A DNA stretch of 35,204 nucleotides from JAZKDW01 sp040387375 (GTDB lineage: Bacteria > Pseudomonadota > Gammaproteobacteria > Burkholderiales > Burkholderiaceae_D), in contig JAZKDW010000047.1 of the NCBI GenBank assembly GCA_040387375.1, forward strand, positions 1-35,204. Direction: 5' to 3'. The notes beneath the pieces were generated by a model, which was not told the DNA's origin, made no database searches, and saw only the letters and a program-made list of their open reading frames with translations. Numbering within the stretch: position 1 is the first letter of the stretch; the number at the start of each line of letters is the position of its first letter. Of the stretch, positions 30,637 through 35,204 are shown piece by piece. The position numbers and the translations under genes are program-made.

Positions 30637-31800
30637 TTACGGACACAGGCTTTCCATCAGTTCAAATGTACGCAACGCTGATTTCTCATTGTTGAGCATC
30701 GACACGTTTATTTGATCTTTGTAAGCAGGCAAATCCTGCAGGCATTTCTCAGCAGCAGAGATGAGATTTTCTTCAAAGTTGCCATCCACTTCAATCAAAT
30801 ATTCCGGTGCCCCGACTGAGGCAAATACATTGGCAACCTTCGGTTCGTAATTGACCGCAACTACCGGCGTGCGTAAGCCGAGCGAAAAAATCATTGCATG
30901 CAGGCGCACCGTGATATTAAAAAGGGTTTGTCCTGTAACCCATTTCAATTCGAGTGGGGTCAGGCGCTTTTCATAAATTTCCATTGCCTCCGGATATTTC
31001 ATCGCCGCCTTGATCGCGTGCGAAAATTTTACGTCATCCACTCCGGTTTCAGCTATCTGCATCGGCAACGCCACGAATTGCAACCCGGTTTTTTCAAACA
31101 GGCTGTCAAATGCCCTGGCCAATTTAATCGCATGAGAAGAACCATGCTCGCCATGAATCGGGTTTGACGTCGGGAAGACGCCAACCTTACCACCGCCGGA
31201 CAATAGCTTCACCAGATCCTGGTCTTGAGGAGCTGCCGATCCCAACAGAAACGCAGGATCAGCCACCACATGGATGCGTTTGGCCGGTATGCCAATGTCC
31301 ATAAGCAGCTTCGCGCTTTTCGCGTCCCGCACGGTAATAAGATCACACATTCTTACACTCATGCCAATTACCAGCTTTCCCAGCCGGGATTTGAATGGCC
31401 CCACGCCTATGGCATAGAGCATGACCTTGCGTCCCAATAGTTTGCTGATCCATATTTCATCAAGTACCGAAACAAGATTTCGCCAGTTGGTGTTGTCGCG
31501 CAGGATGCCGCCGCCGCCAAGAACAAAGATGTCGCTCTCAAGAAGATTTCGGGCATGCCGGAAAAAATCGCCATTTAATAATGAACCCAGCGTACCCGTG
31601 TAAGTCGGAAACAGATGGAACCTGCCTTCCACGTTATTGGTGCGTTCGATGTTTTCGGGCTGCTCCGACAGAACGACGATTTTGCAATTCCATCTTTTGC
31701 ATGCCTGATCTATAAAGACCTGCAGGATTGCATCATCGCCTGCGTTGAAATTGCCATACCATCCACTAATGGTAAATTTTTTTAATGATTTGGAATTCAT
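30637..31800 (-). CDS. Polysaccharide pyruvyl transferase family protein (CsaB/WcaK-like)
   Basis: This is a 387-residue protein of the family that attaches pyruvate ketals to sugars of surface polysaccharides, using phosphoenolpyruvate. It has the N-terminal SGWYGNFNAGDDAILQ (about 12-27), DIFVLGGGGILRDNTNWRN (about 90-108), VMLYAIGVGPFKSRLGK, and ITVRDAKSAKLLMDIGI. Near the end come NITVRLHAMIFSLGLRTPVVAVNYEPKV, with the conserved R-L-H, and a YLIEV step. The gene is separated by 63 bases from the downstream end of the GT2 gene on the same strand, so the two form an operon. Base composition here is visibly more A+T rich than in the biosynthetic core, hinting at later acquisition. The modified sugar is unknown. 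Confidence 0.92.
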   Translation of the reverse strand: MNSKSLKKFTISGWYGNFNAGDDAILQVFIDQACKRWNCKIVVLSEQPENIERTNNVEGRFHLFPTYTGTLGSLLNGDFFRHARNLLESDIFVLGGGGILRDNTNWRNLVSVLDEIWISKLLGRKVMLYAIGVGPFKSRLGKLVIGMSVRMCDLITVRDAKSAKLLMDIGIPAKRIHVVADPAFLLGSAAPQDQDLVKLLSGGGKVGVFPTSNPIHGEHGSSHAIKLARAFDSLFEKTGLQFVALPMQIAETGVDDVKFSHAIKAAMKYPEAMEIYEKRLTPLELKWVTGQTLFNITVRLHAMIFSLGLRTPVVAVNYEPKVANVFASVGAPEYLIEVDGNFEENLISAAEKCLQDLPAYKDQINVSMLNNEKSALRTFELMESLCP

Positions 31801-31863
31801 TTTTTTATCTGGATCGGCAGGACACAGCGCAAGCGATTAATACTGCGTAGACGGGGGTACTTT

Positions 31864-32907
31864 TCAATTGAAATTTCTCGAATTCAGATTCACCGTGTGC
31901 CGGTCGCGTATTGTTTTCTTCCTGACCCATGCGATTAACTCCATGCAGAACGCTCGTGGAATATAGGTGAGGCTTTTGACTGGTCGAACACCATAAAATG
32001 AGGATTTCAGAAAAGAAGGAATAGAGGAAAAATATTTCCCTGAAAAGAAAACATCACATCCGAGGTGAAATGATTGATAACCACGTATATGCCGAATCTC
32101 TGAATCGGAGAGATTTTTTCGCTCTTCAGTCAAATGCCTTTCAAGCATGGGCGCGACAATGGTGCGTGAATTGTCGCAATGCCGTTTCATCAGGCTTCCC
32201 GGCGTATCGTAGTAATGGACGAGGAGTTTTTTCAAAACTCTCACCTTGCCGCGGCGGGCCAGCTTGATCCATAAATCCAGATCTTCGCCAACCGAAAGTG
32301 ACTCGTCGAAGCCGCCCGCGTCTTGAACCAGTCGTCGATAGGTGAGAACAGTAGGGGTTGGAATGAAGTTATATTTGAGCAGTGTTTTCCACGCATGGAA
32401 ACCTTCAACCGCCGCCCGTTTTTGATGGCCTTCTTTCAGCGGCACACCTGATTCGGAGACGAGGCTGCTGCCGCACGAAACCAGGGTAATGGCGGGATCC
32501 TTCTCCAATGCCTCAATCTGGCGCGCGACTTTTTCCGGCAGCCAGACATCATCTGCGTCGAGAAAACCTAAATATTTTCCTTTCGCAGCGCGAATGCCGG
32601 CATTGCGGGCAGCGGAAACACCGCTGTTTTTTTTCAACTCAATAAGATGAATTTGTTCGCCTGGGCGGATATTATTCCGCGTCACATCGACTGTGTCATC
32701 GGAACTGCCGTCATCGATGATTATGATTTCAACTGATCGGAGATTTTGAGCGCGTACAGAGTCAATTGCTCGAATAATAGTATTAGCCGCATTAAACGCC
32801 GGGATGATAACACTAAGGACACATTCCAAATCTGTGTAACCGTCTGTATTAAAACTTTCGGTTTTTGCTGATATGCGATTGCCTTGTAGTTGAATCATTT
32901 TGCACAC
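31864..32907 (-). CDS. Family 2 glycosyltransferase
   Basis: This is a 347-residue GT-A glycosyltransferase that adds one sugar to the EPS repeat unit on the cytoplasmic side. The nucleotide-binding SVIIPAFNAANTIIRAIDSV is at about 32-51, followed by IIIIDDGSSDDT, NSGVSAARNAGIRAAKGKY and the metal-binding FLDADDVWLPEK (about 114-125). SVGEDLDLWIKLARRGKVRV, which includes the ED motif, lies near residue 200. The C-terminal third is not typical of a polymerase. Starts at 32907 or 32898 are possible; neither has a strong ribosome site. It precedes the pyruvyl transferase on the same strand. Confidence 0.92.
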   Translation of the reverse strand: MCKMIQLQGNRISAKTESFNTDGYTDLECVLSVIIPAFNAANTIIRAIDSVRAQNLRSVEIIIIDDGSSDDTVDVTRNNIRPGEQIHLIELKKNSGVSAARNAGIRAAKGKYLGFLDADDVWLPEKVARQIEALEKDPAITLVSCGSSLVSESGVPLKEGHQKRAAVEGFHAWKTLLKYNFIPTPTVLTYRRLVQDAGGFDESLSVGEDLDLWIKLARRGKVRVLKKLLVHYYDTPGSLMKRHCDNSRTIVAPMLERHLTEERKNLSDSEIRHIRGYQSFHLGCDVFFSGKYFSSIPSFLKSSFYGVRPVKSLTYIPRAFCMELIAWVRKKTIRDRHTVNLNSRNFN

Positions 32908-33506
32908 ATTTCACCCACACGCTGATTAGCCGAAGCAAATCGCGCGGAATAAAATCTCCCTGAAAAAATTTCGTATTGATTATTGCGACGCCAAATAATT
33001 TTGGAACGCCTTACTCAACTTCGAGCTGTTTAATTCGGCTGAGTTCAAAAATTTTTGGTTGCTACTGAAAGTACAATTGCCTTAAGCAAGGCACCATGCC
33101 GTAGTAGGCTTATTGAAAGTAATGAGGGAAAAAGGGTATCGCTATTAAGAAAGCCCGGCGGTCCCGATATGGTCATCAGCGTTTGTTCCAGCGCTCTCGT
33201 TAACGTGCGTTGTGCGAAGGTAGCGTGAATTCATCGGCCAATTTCTGCAAGCTCTGTTCCTGCCTAAATCGAGACACCTCCTGAGCTCGCATTTGAGCTT
33301 TGCATGTCTTTGATAGAACACCATTGCCTGCGCCAACTCTTGCGATGTCTTGTAAGTAGGCCCGTTTCACAGAAGAAATGTGAGCGTGATTTCCTGCCCG
33401 GCTCTTACAGCAAAAACTGGCCAGTTACTTAAGTTCGTAACTGTATGTTAGCATCACGAAACATTTCTTCCTGGAATCCCATGGCCTTCACTGAGCGCTG
33501 CACCAA
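32908..33506. other. Long A+T-rich gap between divergent glycosyltransferase genes, possible gene remnant
   Basis: There is no intact gene in these 599 bases. On the minus strand two overlapping frames read like pieces of a glycosyltransferase C-terminus: SQELAQAMVFYQRHAK at about 33300-33350, and AQEVSRFRQEQSLQKLADEF ending at a TAA at 33200. A frameshift would be needed to join them, so this may be a decayed gene or chance. Near 33416-33442, the palindrome ACTGGCCAGT and the inverted repeat AGTTAC-N8-GTAACT precede the next gene and could be an operator. Confidence 0.4.
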
Positions 33507-34769
33507 ATGAACAATCGTGTATTGATGATTGCATTTCATTTTCCCCCACAAGCCACAAGCAGCGGAATTCAGCGCACGTTAAGCTTCTCCAGACATCTGG
33601 GTTCGAATAACTGGGAACCCTTGATACTTTCGGCCAATGCGGCCGCTTATGAGGAAAAAAATTCGTCGCAATTGGCAACGCTGCCTGCCGACCTTGTCGT
33701 CAAGCGTGCTTACGCGTTGGATTCCAAAAGGCATTTGGGCTTGTTCGGCCGCTACCCGGAAGTCATCGCGTTGCCTGACCGATGGGTTACCTGGTGGCTT
33801 TCCGCAGTGCCCACGGGTTTGTCGATGATACGCCGCAACAAGGCGACTGCAATCTGGTCAACCTTTCCGCTTGCAAGCGCCCATCTCATCGGGTTGACGC
33901 TACAAAAGATGACCGGGTTACCCTGGATCGCCGATTTTCGGGATCCGATGGTGCAAAAAGAATTTCCCACGTCTACCCGGCAGCGCGATGTTTATCAATG
34001 GATCGAACAACGCGCCATCAACCAATGCACCAAGGCAGTATTTACCACGCATAGTGCACTGGACAATTACAAGAATCGGTACCCCAGTTCCCTTCATCAC
34101 AAGTTTGTTGTAATTGAAAACGGTTACGATGAAGATGTCTTCACGGGTGTAAATTCAGACGTGCCGGATGAGGCGGTCAAATCCAGCAAGCCGATCACCT
34201 TATTGCATAGCGGTGTGCTTTATACAGAAGGGCGTGATCCATCGGGCTTTTTTGAGGCAATCCGGGAACTGAAAACCCGCAACAGTATTGATAGCCAGTC
34301 TGTGCGCATCGTACTGCGGGCACCTGGCGATATTCCTTACTTTCAATCGCTTACTGAGAAGTATCAGATCGCCGATATCGTCAAGGTGGAGCCACCGGTC
34401 AACTATCGGGCAGCCGTGGCTGAAATGATGGCGGCTGACGGTCTGCTTGTATTCCAAGGCACACCATTCAACACGCAGATCCCGGCGAAGATCTATGAGT
34501 ATTTCCGCGCGCGCAAACCTATTCTAGGGTTGGTTGATCTGGCAGGGGAAACGGCTCGAGTACTGGGCGCTGCCGGCTTCCATGATCTGGCGACGATGGC
34601 ATCGGCTACGGACATTACGCCTAAACTCGGCACCTTCATTTCTAAAATCCGCGAGGGTACAGCGTATATCGCAAGCGATGAGCTCATCGCGGCTTCGTCA
34701 CGAAAGCATCGGGCTAGCGAGCTGGCTCTTGTGCTGAATGAAGTGCAGGCTGCGTCGATGAAGAGTTAG
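33507..34769 (+). CDS. Glycosyltransferase, GT4-like (copy 2)
   Basis: This 420-residue GT-B glycosyltransferase is clearly a paralogue of the one at 15204. They share MIAFHFPP, SGI.RTL.F.R.L, LPDRWV.WW..A.P.G, IWST.P.A.AHLI.LTL..MTG.PW.AD.RDPM, and IENGYDE. They also share LLHSGV.Y.EGRDP, MMAADGLLVFQG.PFNTQIPAKIYEY.RA and the terminal SELAL. It probably transfers a sugar to the lipid-linked EPS unit; similar function in a different linkage step is plausible. No ribosome site is evident at the ATG. The last 56 bases overlap the convergent acyltransferase remnant at the right edge. Confidence 0.9.
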   Translation: MNNRVLMIAFHFPPQATSSGIQRTLSFSRHLGSNNWEPLILSANAAAYEEKNSSQLATLPADLVVKRAYALDSKRHLGLFGRYPEVIALPDRWVTWWLSAVPTGLSMIRRNKATAIWSTFPLASAHLIGLTLQKMTGLPWIADFRDPMVQKEFPTSTRQRDVYQWIEQRAINQCTKAVFTTHSALDNYKNRYPSSLHHKFVVIENGYDEDVFTGVNSDVPDEAVKSSKPITLLHSGVLYTEGRDPSGFFEAIRELKTRNSIDSQSVRIVLRAPGDIPYFQSLTEKYQIADIVKVEPPVNYRAAVAEMMAADGLLVFQGTPFNTQIPAKIYEYFRARKPILGLVDLAGETARVLGAAGFHDLATMASATDITPKLGTFISKIREGTAYIASDELIAASSRKHRASELALVLNEVQAASMKS

Positions 34770-35204
34770 CTGCCCATTTCCTGTTCAAATAAACGCGCGC
34801 TGGTTTTTCGAGCAAGTAGAACGAAGCTATTCCAAAAACGAGGGCTAAACTTAGCCCAAGCCAACTTGGCATCCCCTCTCGGTGAACATAGAGGTAAAAA
34901 GGCTGCTGCCATAGGTATATGGAAAATGACCAGACGCCAAGCTGACGTAGTGGCCGCAATGAGAGAGCTGATTGGATCAGCTGTGGCGCTGCGATTAATA
35001 GATTGACGGCGAGCGCGAATGCGCCAACGCCGATGATTGTGCGTATTGGCGCGGGAACTGACCACTAATGCATCGCAAATCCAAGCGCAACCAACGCAGG
35101 GTATGCTAATAACGGCAATGAGGGAACACCCCGATCGCGGAAATACAGCGTAAGCACCCGGTGATCCCGTCTTGAATCATCAGGCTTAAGCGGCGAGTAT
35201 CGTG
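34714..35204 (-). pseudogene. Interrupted acyltransferase 3 (OafA-like), C-terminal part
   Basis: This minus-strand reading enters from the right edge. It has an in-frame TAG at 35067-35065 just after ALVALGFAMH. It then continues with a hydrophobic stretch, RPLRQLGVWSFSIYLWQQPF and FYLLEKPARVYLNRK, the typical end of OafA-like acyltransferases. Both sides of the TAG look like one acyltransferase, so a single substitution (TGG to TAG would give Trp-Trp) or a sequencing error is likely. The frame ends at 34714 inside the end of the opposite glycosyltransferase. It would be the third acyltransferase of this family in the window; the N-terminal half is outside it. Confidence 0.75.

Noticed and set aside
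30601..30681. A 26-codon ORF with a strong Shine-Dalgarno sequence
   Set aside because: It is very short and overlaps the end of the pyruvyl transferase gene; it may be the remnant start of a lost gene but cannot be supported as a gene.

Overview
The window looks like a mid-to-high GC betaproteobacterial chromosome, probably Burkholderiales and perhaps Oxalobacteraceae. This is judged from gene families and codon style only, since no rRNA or tRNA is present. It is a large part of an exosortase A / PEP-CTERM-associated exopolysaccharide (EPS) locus. The exosortase, the PrsK/PrsR sensor-regulator pair and the Wza/Wzc-type export genes are not in the window, so the locus must continue elsewhere.

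Region by region. Positions 1-2202 are edge genes: the start of glmU (UDP-GlcNAc supply), a small orphan ORF, and a coupled pair of membrane/DUF218 genes. Positions 2718-10341 hold prsT (TPR lipoprotein), two tandem N-acyl amino acid synthase-like acyltransferases, a vanillyl-alcohol-oxidase-type flavoenzyme, and a PEP-CTERM substrate protein with a good sigma-54-type promoter and a strong terminator. Positions 10500-14012 encode a TviB-like UDP-sugar 6-dehydrogenase, a TviC-like 4-epimerase and a membrane O-acyltransferase, i.e. supply and decoration of an acidic amino sugar. Positions 14127-22489 hold a Sel1/lytic transglycosylase and the exosortase-A small-molecule module. In that module a minus-strand operon (FemAB/GNAT, acyl carrier protein, hydrolase 2, hydrolase 1, glycosyltransferase) is divergent from a plus-strand AMP ligase and PLP decarboxylase pair.

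Positions 22695-28670 carry a giant VanZ / O-antigen-ligase-like membrane protein with a beta-rich, carbohydrate-binding-like insertion. It is divergent from a large lipoprotein that resembles RIFT-barrel polysaccharide lyases. Positions 28783-34769 add a second acyltransferase, a polysaccharide pyruvyl transferase, a family 2 glycosyltransferase and a second copy of the family 4-type glycosyltransferase. The window ends in an acyltransferase interrupted by an in-frame amber codon.

Working together, these genes suggest an acidic EPS built from a UDP-HexNAcA sugar, decorated with acyl and pyruvyl groups, polymerised or ligated by the VanZ-Wzy-like protein, and perhaps trimmed by the lipoprotein. 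The PEP-CTERM protein would be sorted by an exosortase encoded elsewhere. The synthases, ACP, ligase and decarboxylase hint at a dedicated lipid-amide or acyl-amine product made alongside. At least three related families of short palindromic or dispersed repeats are scattered between the gene blocks (7483-7690, 14049-14096, 22530-22683, 29943-30119, 30227-30440), indicating mosaic assembly.
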